From positions 499,272 through 563,271 of the forward strand of contig NW_005178942.1 in assembly GCF_000350225.1 (NCBI RefSeq): a DNA stretch of 64,000 nt, written 5' to 3'. Below the pieces are notes generated by a model. The model searched no databases, was not told the DNA's origin, and saw only the letters and a program-made list of their open reading frames with translations. Source of the stretch: Chondrus crispus. Taxonomy: Eukaryota; Rhodophyta; Florideophyceae; Gigartinales; Gigartinaceae. Positions 41,009 through 52,439 of this stretch are shown here, piece after piece; position 1 is the stretch's first letter; each line of letters starts with the position of its first letter. Made by a program: the position numbers and the translations under genes.

Positions 41009-41334
41009 CCGTCTTGCACAGGGATTGGGTTTCTCTGATTGACACAGGTTCAATTACGTCGCACTCTCTACCGCCTCTAAAATCACAGGGCGCTGTACGC
41101 TGCACCCGAAAATAGTAGAGCTCCCGTAGGACGTTCCTGGAGCAGGCCGAGACCGGCCCGTCGGATCCCCCTCCACATAGTACAGTACCCTCGGTAATGT
41201 ACAACGCAGTATATATGAGCGTGTTCGTCTCTCTTATCACAGAGCAAAGTAAGACAGAACACGACCTGGGGATAAGTCGCAGCAGTTAGCACTTGCAAAA
41301 GCTTTAATGTATGTCACAAAAATGTGACTCTCCC

Positions 41335-42441
41335 TCAGTGACCGCAATGTGTGGATGTCTCATTAAGAATATCTTTCATCTGCATGCTTCGAGGCCTCGA
41401 AGCCGGCTTAGAAATGTAATCACCAGAGACATAAGATGGACGTATCTCAGTTGGAAGAGGGTCATCATCATCGGGATGATTAAATTCTTCTCCATTTGCG
41501 ATCAATGCGTGTGCAGAACTCGAATCCTCACCATAACAAGCCGCTTCCGTTGGACAGCTGCTTAACTCTTCGTCTAAGTCCTTTTCCAAATCGGCGAGCA
41601 TCTTTCTTTCGGTAAGGCGGAGGTATTTCGATCTTGCTTGTGCGCTCACCCCCTCGCTCGAAAAACATTCTCGTCGTTCTCTCAGCTTCGCCAGTACCAA
41701 AGCCTTTTCTGCAACAATTGCTTTTCTTTGTTGCACTTTTTCTAGAAATTATAGCTTTTCGTTTGCTTCTTTTTTGACGCGTAGTGCATTGCTCATGTTC
41801 TTCGTCTTTTTGACGCCTACAGGTCGAGAGATAGCGTCTGGCACTTGCACCTCGGGTGCTCCTGTTTCCTGCGACTCTTCTATCGCGATTCCCTCCTGAT
41901 CATATATTGCTGCAGCAGCCTCTGCTCGCTTTTTCTGAGCATTTCTACGCTTCTCGGCTTTGGTTGTCACTTCACCGATAGATTTCCAAATTCTTGTGCT
42001 CGACAAAAATTTCCAAGCTTCAGGAAATGGGAAAGGTCGAACGGGCTCGACGGGATCCGGAGAACAGTACAACTACATTTCTGTTGCAGAACTTACCTGG
42101 CCATTGTACATAGCTGTAGCAACTCGCTTATGATCTGAATCCGTGACATTACCGGTCATCGCTGCCTTAATCCTTTTCATGTTTGCCTCCATTTTCATGC
42201 ATGCTGCTTTGATATCCTTAAATCTTTGCCGGACTGAGCAACCGGAACGTGATTCCAGAGGTAGTAGCACATCTCCCTGCTCGTAATGGTTTGTAATGAA
42301 ATCGTTGTACCGCTCGGCAATCTGAGCTTCGAAAGTTCCTTTCCGCTGCGACGATCCAGTTACCGCGTTTTCAGATACCCCCATGTACGCCTTGCATGCT
42401 ATGACGTCCTCAACGGGCGTCCATGACTTTCCCCTTCCCAT
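41335..42441 (-). pseudogene. Harbinger Myb/SANT-like protein with two in-frame stops
   Basis: Companion DNA-binding protein of Harbinger elements, starting MGRGKSWTPVEDVIACKAY (ATG at 42441), a Trp-containing SANT/NAM-associated start. The same frame runs 369 codons to 41335 but is interrupted by TAG at 42075-42073 and TAA at 41751-41749. Sequence after each stop continues the family pattern, ending with a charged coiled coil (EKALVLAKLRERRE) and an acidic tail. At the first stop, CAG|GTAAGT precedes and TGTAG follows, so a 24-nt in-frame intron is conceivable but would be extremely short. The second stop has no such explanation. Confidence 0.7.
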
Positions 42442-42549
42442 AACGGCCAAACAGGAGAAGCAGGAGGGATATGTTAGTAAAAACAAAGGGGGAGGAGATG
42501 TGCGTACCTCTGTCATGCCTGATAAATGAATTTCCATGTGTATGTGTGT

Positions 42550-42885
42550 GCAATATGGAAGACTTTCGCGCGCTCTTTCCGTCACAAAACAGTGAAGGAC
42601 GGCCATGGGCAGTTTGGGTGGCACATAAATGTCGCGGGAACCGTATGACTGAAAATAACCCGTAGGCCAGGCGAAGGGGATGGGGGCGGCGGTGGCGAGA
42701 AAGGCAGGACGAGAAATGCAGTATGGAAGACCTTTGCGCGCTCTTTCCGTCACAAAACAGTGAAGGACGGCAATGGGCAGTTTGGGTAGCACATAAAAGT
42801 CGCGGGAACCGTATGACTGGAAATAACCCGTAGGTCAGGCGAAGGGGATGGGAGCGGCGGTGGCGAGAAAGGCAGGACGAGAAAT
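42550..42885. repeat. 168-bp tandem duplication
   Basis: Two adjacent 168-bp copies (42550-42717, 42718-42885) differing at about ten positions, just upstream of the Myb-like gene and inside the Harbinger right end. It may alter that gene's promoter. Confidence 0.8.
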
Positions 42886-43106
42886 GCCAAGATTTGTGCT
42901 TCACGTGTGCAACGTGGCGAATAGATCGGGTCTATTGCCAGGTCTATTTCGGGGTCTGAATAGATCCTGCGATAGACCCACGGTATTTTTTGGTAGGGAT
43001 AGACCCAGTGTTTTTTGGAACGAGTGGAGACGAATTGTCTAATGGGTCTAAAATTCATGGGCCATAGATCATTAGACCCAAAAAACACCAACCAGTGGAG
43101 ATGCTC

Positions 43107-45222
43107 TAACGGGCTATTCTTATAAGGCGGAAGCTCTGTATGCGCTTTCCGCCAAGAACACCGGCTTACAAGAGCCAGCTCGAGTTTGAAGTGGAAAGAG
43201 CACGGCAACAATGCAAATGCAGGAAGGGAGTCCGGTCGCATTCCCAACGTCTTACATTGCAGCCAGCGAAATCTTACGCGCAAAAGCTGTGCGCAAATCT
43301 CGACACTTTTGTGCACAGAAAACTGAACGTCTCTTGGCGTTGACCAATTTCCAGCAATGAAAAACCTCCTCAACTACTAATTACGAGAAGAAAGTTACTT
43401 TCTCGAATGAAAAATTGAAGTAGCCCGGGGCTGAACTTGATCATGCGGCGGCGAATCTGGATTTTCTACGGCGCACTTCGTATGATACGTATTCTTGTAA
43501 CAGTCACCCATTTCATTTTTGTCTTAGCTTTTCGCTGATACAAGTAAGTTAAAGCTTTACAGTACTACGACGTCCGCGTGCAACCCGTAAAAGATGTAGC
43601 ACTGTCATAACGTCTTCAATCTCGCGACGACAGTTGGCAGATGTGGGTGACAAAGCATTCCTAATTTTCGTCGTGGGTTAGGAGAGAACGAACTATCGGT
43701 TGATACAAACACTGACCAGAGCCATGCAATGGTGCTTGAAATCTTGATACCGAGTGACTCATCAGCCAATAGCGGGCTTTGTGGTATTGCTGGAACAATT
43801 TTTTTCGGCTGCCTAGGACTTGGTTTGGTCCTCTGCTGACGTTGTCCGTGGTGGATGGAGCGACACTTGCGCTACCACTGTTTTCCTGGCAGCTTGATGC
43901 TGCCGACCAGATTCAATTTTCTTGGCGTTGCCCTCTACACGATACTCTTCTGATGTTTGTGATGCTTCTATGGAGCAATTGTGTTGAATCCATCCACTGC
44001 TGAAGTATCTTCCAAAGGCCCTTTTGTGATGACTCGTTCACCCAGTCTATTCCAAGTATTCTCATATCATTTTCTTCTCGCTGCCCTGTTGCAATCGAGG
44101 TCATGTATTGTTCACAAATTGGTAGCAATAGGGGAAATAACTTGAAGAGTTACCACTCTGAGTGGTACATCGATTCGCCGTCTTTGTTTTTTCTAAAAAG
44201 TTGCGGGTGAACGGTAGATCCCGTATCTTTCCTGGGAAATAACATCCCCAACCAACAACTTCAAGAAGTATCATAATACGGAGATCTCCAATGATCATAT
44301 TTCTTTCGCTCCCTATCACACCATTACTTCCCATGTCGACCACACTGCGAATTTGAGCATTCGCTGCTTCCGATCGGACTGGCACGGTTGAATAAGATTG
44401 TTTTCTAGCTCTTTAATTATATGCGGGTTTCATTCGGCGACCGGCAAGTATTCAGATTAACCATTAGATACTATGATAGAGGCGACACCAGCCTTACCCA
44501 AGAGCTCATTCAGGGGCACCCATCTTTAAAAATCTCATTTAAACAAGATATTTCTCTTATGCCTCGATTCTCTCCTTTTTTTTGTTGACATTCATAATGT
44601 CTTATCCTTGTTTGAGCTTGTTCGTTTCCCTGGGACTCAAATCAAGTGCACGAATTTGTCTTTGCTATCGAATTGTGGATACAGTACTCTCGTTGGGAGG
44701 GGAGCCCCCAATATTGGACAACCGTAGAAACGATTTCAATTCCAGAGTGCGAGCTTTTACGAAGGCATGCACTTCTAAGTGAAAAGAGTAGACAAGTATG
44801 GGGAGATAACGAAAAGGTTCAGCTGTACCGGCAAATAATAATAGTGAAGTATACAGTGAGGTATGTACTGTAGAAACGGCAAGCATCCTTCTATCATATG
44901 CGCGACAACTCTTGTGCAAGATCTTTATATCTCGGAGATTCGTTTTCGTCTCTTACGTTCAGATAAGTTCTCTCGAACACATTTTATTTCTCTACCAATC
45001 AAGAAAAGGTTTCGCAAGGAGGCACCCCTTATTCAAATGCAATCTTGAGTTCAACAGTGCCAAGAAGCAAACGTTGAAGCGGCCTTGTGTATGGTAATAT
45101 TTTTTTATCGTAGGATGCAACCTAACATTTGAGGCAGTTTTGCGTTGATGTTCCTTCATCAAACTCGTGACTGCCACCCGAAGCTGTTGAACACTCTTGA
45201 AGATTTTGGCGATTTAGAATGC
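43107..45222. other. Stretch without a supported gene
   Basis: Minus-strand frames 44385-44101 and 44128-43913 overlap and could be pieces of one decayed protein, but no family is recognised. The rest appears non-coding. Confidence 0.35.
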
Positions 45223-45230
45223 TATAAAAG
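45223..45230 (+). promoter_or_regulatory. TATA box of the secreted repeat-protein gene
   Basis: TATAAAAG, 91 bp upstream of the ATG at 45321; a strong consensus match. Confidence 0.7.
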
Positions 45231-45320
45231 CAGTTCCAGTCCTCATCAGCTTTCTCTCCCACTGAAGCAAGACCAAACAGACTTCCAGCAAGCTCGTATC
45301 TTACATTTGCCCTCGCTAAC

Positions 45321-45641
45321 ATGATTCGTACGGGAACATTTTTCCTTTTGGCCCTTCTGGCCCTGTTCGCAGTCGCTTTCGCCCTGGACGAGATTCCCGT
45401 GGAAGGCGATCTCACCGAACAGAATGACATTGGAGAAGACATGAATGTGGCGGAACGCTCGTATTACCCGTATTACCCGCCCAAGCGCCACCATGGATAC
45501 CCGAAGAAGCCCTATTACCCGCCCAAGCGCCACCATGGATACCCGAAGAAGCCCTATTACCCGCGCCACCCTCCCAAGCGCCACCATAGATACCCGCGCA
45601 AGTACCATCAGAAGAAGCACCACAAGCCGTATTACCACTGA
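45321..45641 (+). CDS. Secreted Tyr/Pro/His/Lys-rich repeat protein, 106 aa
   Basis: Signal peptide (MIRTGTFFLLALLALFAVAFA), then an acidic ~25-residue segment (DEIPVEGD…), then a strongly basic repeat region to the end. The repeat unit YYPPKRHHGYPKKP occurs twice exactly (42-bp units at 45471-45512 and 45513-45554) and then degenerates into PRHPPKRHHRYPRKYH. The acidic part may be a propeptide balancing the basic part. Tyr/Pro/His/Lys repeats suit an extracellular structural, adhesive or metal-binding protein, but this is inference. It has a TATA box 91 bp upstream and no intron. The antisense frame through the repeats is a shadow. Confidence 0.8.
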   Translation: MIRTGTFFLLALLALFAVAFALDEIPVEGDLTEQNDIGEDMNVAERSYYPYYPPKRHHGYPKKPYYPPKRHHGYPKKPYYPRHPPKRHHRYPRKYHQKKHHKPYYH

Positions 45642-45844
45642 AAGAGTTTCCTTTCTGGCTGTGAACTTCTACTTAGGCTATCTGTCCGTCGTCAGCAGTG
45701 GTTGAAGCTAAGTTGAGAAGTGTCCCATTGGAAGTGAGAATCCCCTTTCTGAAGCGCGGACGCTTGGAGAATAGCTATGAAGAGTGTATTCGCTTCTAGT
45801 GAGTCTGATCCCTGAGATCGAGAGTCGCTGTAGTCTGCAATAAA

Positions 45845-45993
45845 TGTCATGAGAGCCATACGCACACACGTTGCACACGTACAACAGCGATCAACTCACC
45901 ACGATCGCCGCCGGCCTACGGATCACTGGCATCCCTACATAAGGTAGATAGACACGCGACCCCAGTAAACCGAGGCATCGATCTTGCATCACA
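45845..45993 (+). repeat. Solo LTR (TGTCATGA family) with perfect TSD
   Basis: 149 bp, starts TGTCATGAGAGCCATACG and ends CTTGCATCACA, flanked by the 5-bp duplication ATAAA (45840-45844, 45994-45998). It lies 200 bp downstream of the secreted repeat-protein gene. Confidence 0.88.
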
Positions 45994-45998
45994 ATAAA

Positions 45999-48164
45999 AA
46001 AAAGTTACTAAAATCTCTGATAGCCTGCCGCTCATCATCTGTGTGTTCATTTATCTTCGGGTTGACAAACACCAGATATAAATATGTACAGTGTGAAAGG
46101 AGATTATGCAGTGGCCTTGGTGCAAGCACGTATCGGGTCAGTTCATTTGGGCGAAGTTACGCGGTACGGGTGTCTCGAGGGACCAGAGCAATTGCGAGAT
46201 GACACCATGATGTGTTATACACTACCATCGTACGAGGACACCGTAAAGAGAGAACACGGCTCCATGTCGTGGGGCCTCTTGCCGTGTACAGCTCGGCGCC
46301 AGCATTGACAGCTCGGCGCCAGGGCCTAATGACCTATCCGATGAGTGTACTGTACGGTGGTACAGAGGTAATATGCACAGTCACAGTCCTTCCTGAGAAA
46401 CGAAACGCAAAGCGTAACTACGATTGCAGGACACCTTGCCATATTTCACGGATAGGCAACCGTGTACATTTTCAAGAGGTTCGACCTTTACCAAGTGACA
46501 GGCCTCCAAATACTTCTAGAGCGGAATGACTCTACATGTCATGTTAAAAGTAATCGCACAGCTATGGGCGAGTAGCACACACCAGGCTGCTTTTGGTGCT
46601 CGCAACAGAAGCGTTCCCGAAAAGAAAGATACAGCACTTGCACGACAGGGGAGGTCACAGTCCGGGACGTCTGGGAAGCAGGATTCTCAAGAATCAGTAC
46701 CGCACACAGTTGCATGTGTGACAAATCACAGGACTCAGAGGCAATCGCTTCTCGGTCGACCGACTGTGCGATCGCACAGGTAGCTAGCAGCGGTCGGCGT
46801 AAAGGAACTAAGTGTAGAAGCAAAAGCAAGAGAATTGGCGAAGTCAACGCGTGCGTCTCCCACGGGTCCCCGGATCTCAACGCAGCGTGCTGCCTTTATT
46901 TATCAAACCCAAACGGGTGCGGCAACCCGCACTCTCCGCCCGGTGTCGTCCCTGTCAGGCGACGACAGTTGTGCTGCCCCATAAACGCCTCCTGATCAGG
47001 CAGACCAGGACCACTGCTGTGCTGCAGTGGGGCTTTTCGCTCGGTGGTAGTTCCATGACGTACTTACAGTAGTCAGAGGGGGTACGGGTGCGCATTGACG
47101 TTAGCTCTTTCGAAGGCTATGCACCCAGTATCGCAGTCTCAGACGTGGCTGCCCACTCACCTCTGCGGCAGGCTCGCACTACGGGATCAATCCTGCCGCG
47201 CCCGAGGCATCCTGCGGTAGACATCTCGATCCTTAGCTAGCCTCGCGAGCACAGGGCGCTCCACATGGCAATAGAAGCGTCTCTGTCCGGAGCGCAAGGA
47301 TTAGGGGATTGCAATTTAGCTTCATAATAGCCACCGGACTACTCAACCCTGCATCTACTACCCCATCTCCGTGATCTATTCGCAAACCTGTTAATCTACC
47401 CTCTAACAGGGCGGAGAGAGCCACAGAGAGATCCTCTCGTGTAGGAAATTTTTTTCATCGGATCTCAAAAATGCCCGACGCTTGTCTGTCAGGAGAAACA
47501 GCACCCAAATCTCCAGTCCTCAGATACCGCGCAACGATCTCGCCCTCATACCCAACATCACGTGTAATCCCTCTTTGTACATCCCACACTCGCTCGACCC
47601 TATGATTCAACCGAGATGTCACATATCATCCTTCCGCGCCCATCGCAACGCTATTTACACGACTCTCTAAGTGTCATGTCATTGCGCCAGCCGACTTGTG
47701 CTCCAGTCTCCACGTCCAATACTCGCACGCTATTGCCACGCGATCCAGATGCCGTACGGCTTCCGTCTCCATTCATCGCAACGCTGAGCACTCCATGGGT
47801 GTGTGCACACAATGCGTTATCGACTAAAGCTCACGTCTCACAGTCGAACGCTCTTGTCACGCGATCCAGACGCCGCATGACTTCTGTCCAGACTAAGCAC
47901 AATGGTACCCACACCCGACTCATGACCATGGAGACTTCTCCAAATTTCTCTTCCGATAAACTCCAAAGCGTTACTGACTCATCCATACTTTACAAGCGCA
48001 TGGCTGATACTCTCACAGACAGACGTGCTCTCTGCCCTCGTGAAATGGGGCTTTTCTGTAGACACTTTGGATGTTAGTTCGAATACATGATCCAGTACAT
48101 GCCTCCAAACTTTTTAGCTTTTTTTCCCACAGTTCCAGCAATGCTTCCTGAACCCCGACCCCTC
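45999..48164. other. Non-coding stretch
   Basis: No supported gene. A 15-bp sequence ACAGCTCGGCGCCAG is repeated at 46288 and 46308. Open frames such as 47616-48077 lack any recognisable feature. Confidence 0.4.
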
Positions 48165-48300
48165 TGCCATGATTCCCATGCACAGCTCACACATCTGTGA
48201 CACGCATACACGTATCACAGATAGCAGCTCCCCGGGCAGCACCTCCGTCCCGGCACCTCTTCCATTTAGTAGAGCCAGGACCGACGGCCTCAGGGCCGTT
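48165..48300 (+). repeat. Diverged LTR fragment (TGTCATGA family)
   Basis: TGCCATGATTCCCATGCACAG onward is collinear with 37462 for about 100 bp (CACACGCATACACG-like middle, CTCTTCC..TTAGTAGAGCC). The 3' end is not clear. Confidence 0.5.
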
Positions 48301-48396
48301 CCGAACGAAGAGTTCGCGGTGCTAGCACCGGTGTTTCTTCACTTTATCACAGGGTATCATAGGGGCATATCCTAACGCATACGGTAGATTTCACGC

Positions 48397-50787
48397 TTAC
48401 ACGTGGAGTGGGTGGACAACGTCTGTGGCATGCGCCGGCATGCGGGTGAGGATGGGGGTGGCCACAGTAGACCATATTGCGTAGCTGAGACGTTGTTGGA
48501 TCTGAGTCTTGGCTGCAGCAAAGGAGCAGTGTCCACAGTAGGCAATCGACTTCGAGAGCTCATCAAGGACACGCACTGAGCATGCAGAGGGGGCTCCAAG
48601 GCTGTCAAATGCTGGCGGGACGAAGTGCCAGTGGAACTCAGGAGTAGGGGCGTCCATGGAGATGTGCAACGCATCATGTACCGTGCGTTTGAGGGCTGCA
48701 ATTTTTGCGCAGTGCCCAGCTTCAGCGGCCGCGGCAGGATATTGAACAGCTTGTCTCAGAACGGCTTTGGCATACGGACTGCGAACGGTTACATCATAGG
48801 CGGTAGGCTTTTCGGGTAGGGCGCCCGGTGGTGGAGGAGAAGGTTGGACGAGCACATCAGCTGGGCGGTGTTGTGTAGGGGGGATCAGAAACGGAACTTC
48901 GATCTTGCATTCCCTTCCAGCTGCACGGAATAAATGTCGCACTAGCGTGGATCGAACTGCATTATGGCCATGGATGATACCAAATTCATGTTTACACTGC
49001 GTTGCGTGATCACCTCTCCAATCCATTCGTTTGCTGCAATGAGGACATATCAATGGCCGGATCGAATCTTCATACACAGGAATATTGAGGTGGCGCCTGA
49101 GCATAACAGACCATTGAGCGTTGTGAACTGTAGACGTCAGCGATGGGTCGGCATTAAGGAAGACAGAGGCACCCGGTGCCATTAAATAAAGAACGCACTC
49201 GACGCCGGACCGTGAATGTACTGTGCGCGGAAGGATTGGGTTGTGCACTCCACAGCTAGTGTTTCCAGTATCGGTTAGCCGCAGCTTGATGAATGACCTG
49301 AAATAAGTAGTGAATGATTCGTTCAGGTCGTTCTATCAGCGTCTCTGGCTCTAAGAAGCCGAGATCATAATCAGCGCCCATTAGCAGTGGTTTATAGCCT
49401 TCAGGGCGCAGGGAAGGCGGGAGAGTGGAGACCATTCGGTGAAGTGGAGCGCGGGCCATACGGCGGTATTCTTGCACTGAGGGAAAGTTACGTCCCCTCA
49501 CGCGTGACGGAGCGGAGTCGATAAGGCTGGCAGCATAGGACGACTCAAGAAGCGGTTTCATTGCGATGAGACCCTCTCCACCGAAGCGAAAGGGAAGGCG
49601 TATTTGAGATGTGACCGAAGTAGACAGCGGGATATTGTTGAAACGGGAATAAGCTCGAATTTGCGAGTCATCAAACAGCATGGCAAGCGACTCCGAGACC
49701 TTTGGCGGGATTAGTCGGAACATATGATGAACACGGCACACAGACGCTGTCACACGGTGTAAGTCAAATTTTGTGCGAGCATCATCAATGTCGCTTATCA
49801 GTGTTATGGTGTTGTCAAAATGCAGCAATTTGTCTTTCATGTGGCGTGTCATGAAAGGCAAATTGCCAATCGGCGCAACGAGCAGCAAAATTCCCTCACT
49901 CGATATGTTGGGAGCGGGTAGGACTGAAGTGAGGGACTGCTGAGGAACGGAAGGACTATTAGGCCAGTACATTCTTGTCTTCGACTTGTTTATGAAAAAC
50001 TGGTGTGATGGACCTTCTGATATGAGGAGACGTAGTGTGCGAAGAACTTGAGGGAGAGGTCTAGCTAGAGTGCCATCGTCTGCGTACCAACGATTCATGG
50101 CCAGGTTGCAGGATTCGGAGATGCGGCGGACAAGTTGCTGAATAGCAAGGGAAAATAAAAGCAGGCTTGGGGGTCGCCCTGCTGTGTTCCCTCCTGACTG
50201 TGTATGATGTGCGGTGGTGTGGACGGGAGGCCTAGCTGTGGAACTGTGTGCCCATAGACAAGGTTGCAGAACCGGGCTAAGGAAGGCGCCTGACGGGGAA
50301 GCGAGTGGAGTATTTGTTGTCGAGAAAATGACTTGAATGCGTTGCTTGCATCTATGGACACTATGAAGAATTCCAGATCGTCGGAATGTCGTCCGGCTAG
50401 CATCCGAGCGTCATGAACAAGCGCATCCATGCCATTTTGCAGGCTGTTCGCTAGCTGTTCCGGGTGGATGTAGTCACGAGTGTCGGAAATGGCTGCATCG
50501 AGGAGGAATTTCATGACGAGGCGCCGGAGGCACTGGCCTATAACTATCGGCCGGAGTTTTGACGGGCGCTGTTGTATGGGGAGTAGTGTGGCAGCGGCAG
50601 TCAGTGTCATTGTGGCCTCGGGGACGTCACCGCTCGCTAAGCGGCGGACCAGGCGCGAGAGAGTGCCCAGGCCTGTTATGCAAGCCGTAGGGCTGACAGG
50701 CGACTTTGGTAGGAGATGTAGTAGGCGTGGGGACATGCGATCTGGTCCGGCAGCAGAGTGGGGGTTCATGCGTTGGACAGCGTGCAT
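48397..50787 (-). pseudogene. Non-LTR reverse transcriptase with REL endonuclease, frameshifted
   Basis: Three frames read in order on the minus strand. 50787-50095 holds reverse-transcriptase motifs SAAGPDRMSP, LRPIVIGQCLRRL, DASNAFKSFSRQQ and QEGTQQGDPQACFYF. A one-base loss in the T-run after this shifts the frame. 50098-49256 resumes with the catalytic RWYADDGTLARP and the thumb. A second one-base shift near 49260 leads to 49248-48397 with a CPHC…GDHATQC zinc motif and RPADVLVQ…AYDVTVRSPYA, a PD-(D/E)XK restriction-like endonuclease as in early-branching (CRE/R2/R4-type) non-LTR elements. The 5' part is missing: the gene stops abruptly at the module starting at 50815. Confidence 0.8.
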
Positions 50788-50814
50788 TACTGAATTTTCC
50801 TATGACTAGTACTT

Positions 50815-51200
50815 CCGTCAGTTCCGGGATTCCAGTAGTTTTTGGGCATGTGTCAGTGCAGGTACGTAATGACAAAATACGGTTGGTACGGGCTGCATTC
50901 AACGAATATGCGTTTTTGGTACTGACTACGGAGCATGCCCCAAAACGTATCGGAATGGCCGGTTTTACCCCCTCGCAATTTCCGGTGGAACGATACGTTT
51001 TGGGCCGATTTACACAGCGGCAGCCATATACGCGCTGGATTTGCGACATTGCTGTGGGCAATTTCTGACCAAAATTTTGCCGCCGGCATCGCGCAGCCAA
51101 TAATTTGTCAGTGCGCAAAATTTAATTTTTGCCATGTCCCATTAGAGGCGCATGAGCAGTATTTTTAACTTCAATTTTATTACGTACCTGTAACGGAGCA
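50815..51200 (-). repeat. Conserved ~370-bp module, copy A
   Basis: Collinear with 54234-54610 from CGTCAG through TACGTAATGACAAAA, several AACGATACGTTTTGG/CCAAAACGTATCG boxes in both orientations, CAGCCAATAA, and TTAGAGGCGCATGA. The boxes at about 50938-51006 form a stem-loop-like inverted repeat. It abuts the truncated reverse transcriptase on one side and the 26-bp minisatellite on the other. Confidence 0.75.
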
Positions 51201-51410
51201 TGTGCAATACGTCAGAGGCCTCATTCGTATGGGAATCGCTGGTGTATATACTACATCCAAGTTTAAAGCAAGCAAATGAATACGCCCTACATGATCGTGG
51301 GACATCTGCGCCCTAGCTATTTTTAGGCCTAGGGTGAATATGACACGAAAACCGACTGCCAACCAATTTCCGGGGAGGTGTTTTAGACCCATTCCGGGAC
51401 GTTTTCGAGG

Positions 51411-52075
51411 GTGCTGTACCGGTACGTTTTGGAGGGGTGCTGCACAGGTACGTTTTCGACGTGTGCAGTACAGGTTGGGTTTTGGAGGGATGCTGTACGG
51501 GTACGTTTTCGAGAGGTGCTGCACAAGTACGTTTTCGACGGGTGCTGTAACGGTACGTTTTTGGGGGGTGCTGCACAGGTACGATTTCGAGGGGTGCTGT
51601 ACAGGTACGTTTTCGAAGGGTGCTGTGCCGGTACGTTTTTGAGGGGTGCTGTACAGTTACGTTTTCGAGAGGTGCTGTACCTGTTTGTTTTCGAGGGGTG
51701 CCGCACAGGTCCGTTTTCGAAGATGCTGCACCGGTCTGCTTTCGAGGGGTGCTGCACAGGTACGTTTTTGAGGGGTGCTTTACCGGTACGTTTTGGAGAT
51801 GTGCTGTACAGGTACGTTTTAGAGAGGTGCCTTCCCTCCGGCTACGTTTTCGAGGGGTGCTGTACCGGCACGTTTTCGAGAGGTGCCGCACAGGTACGTT
51901 TTCGAGGGGTGCTGTGCCGGTACGTATTTGAGGGGTGTTGTACAGGTACGTTTTCGAGAGGTGCTGTACCGGTACGTTTTCGAGGGGTGTCGCACAGGTC
52001 CGTTTTCGAGGATGCTGCACAGGTATCTTCTCGAGGCATACCGTACGGGTACGTTTTCATGGGTGCTCTACTGGT
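51411..52075. repeat. Minisatellite A, 26-bp period
   Basis: About 25 diverged units with core GGTACGTTTTCGAGGGGTGC. Because 26 is not a multiple of 3, several frames stay open on both strands; those ORFs are artefacts. Confidence 0.9.
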
Positions 52076-52439
52076 AGAAGTGAAATGTGGAAGGAGATAG
52101 TTGTCTGATGGAACGGTAGGATTTTGCGTACATGATCGATGGGATGATTTTCTTTCGTTATTTGCTTGCAGAGAAGAGGTTGGTTCAAAATCTCATCACA
52201 TAAGATAACGGTCATATCATGGGGATATTGCTTGCGCGACTATGCCTTTGGGCGAGAGTCGCAGGCTGTCAGGAACGTTTGCAGGTCATAATTCGTAAAT
52301 GGGATGCGAGAGGAGCTATAGGATTTACAAAATGATAAGTCGTAGAGCCAGGAATTGAAAGACCCGATGTAGTTTGTGCAAGTATAAACGGAAAGGTTAC
52401 AATAAATTATCTAGCGATCATGACCTGGTGGTTACTGCA
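52076..52439. other. Apparent 3' untranslated region of YR element copy 1
   Basis: No gene. Lies between the stop of the Cys-rich C-terminal domain and minisatellite A, in the same position and with a similar length (about 360 bp) as 55485-55824 in the other copy. Confidence 0.45.

Larger units (their letters stand above)
39355..43106. mobile_element. PIF/Harbinger transposon with two broken genes
   Basis: 3752 bp bounded by the 15-bp terminal inverted repeat GAGCATCTCCACTGG (39355-39369, inverted at 43092-43106), a typical PIF/Harbinger end. Flanking trinucleotides are TTA and TAA rather than identical, so the target duplication has one mismatch. It carries the two standard genes: a DDE transposase on plus and a Myb/SANT-like DNA-binding protein on minus, convergent. 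Both are interrupted, so this copy is non-autonomous. Confidence 0.85.

Noticed and set aside
43913..44385. Two overlapping minus ORFs that may be one frameshifted protein
   Set aside because: No family recognised and no element ends nearby; too weak to call.
45246..45638. 130-aa minus ORF with LLRVSMVALGRV repeats
   Set aside because: Antisense shadow of the secreted repeat protein.
47616..48077. 153-aa plus ORF
   Set aside because: No domain, no signal peptide, skewed composition; in a region with transposon fragments.
51334..52100. Several long ORFs on both strands rich in repeated short peptides
   Set aside because: They are the 26-bp minisatellite read in different frames; the period is not a multiple of 3, so repeats cycle through frames.
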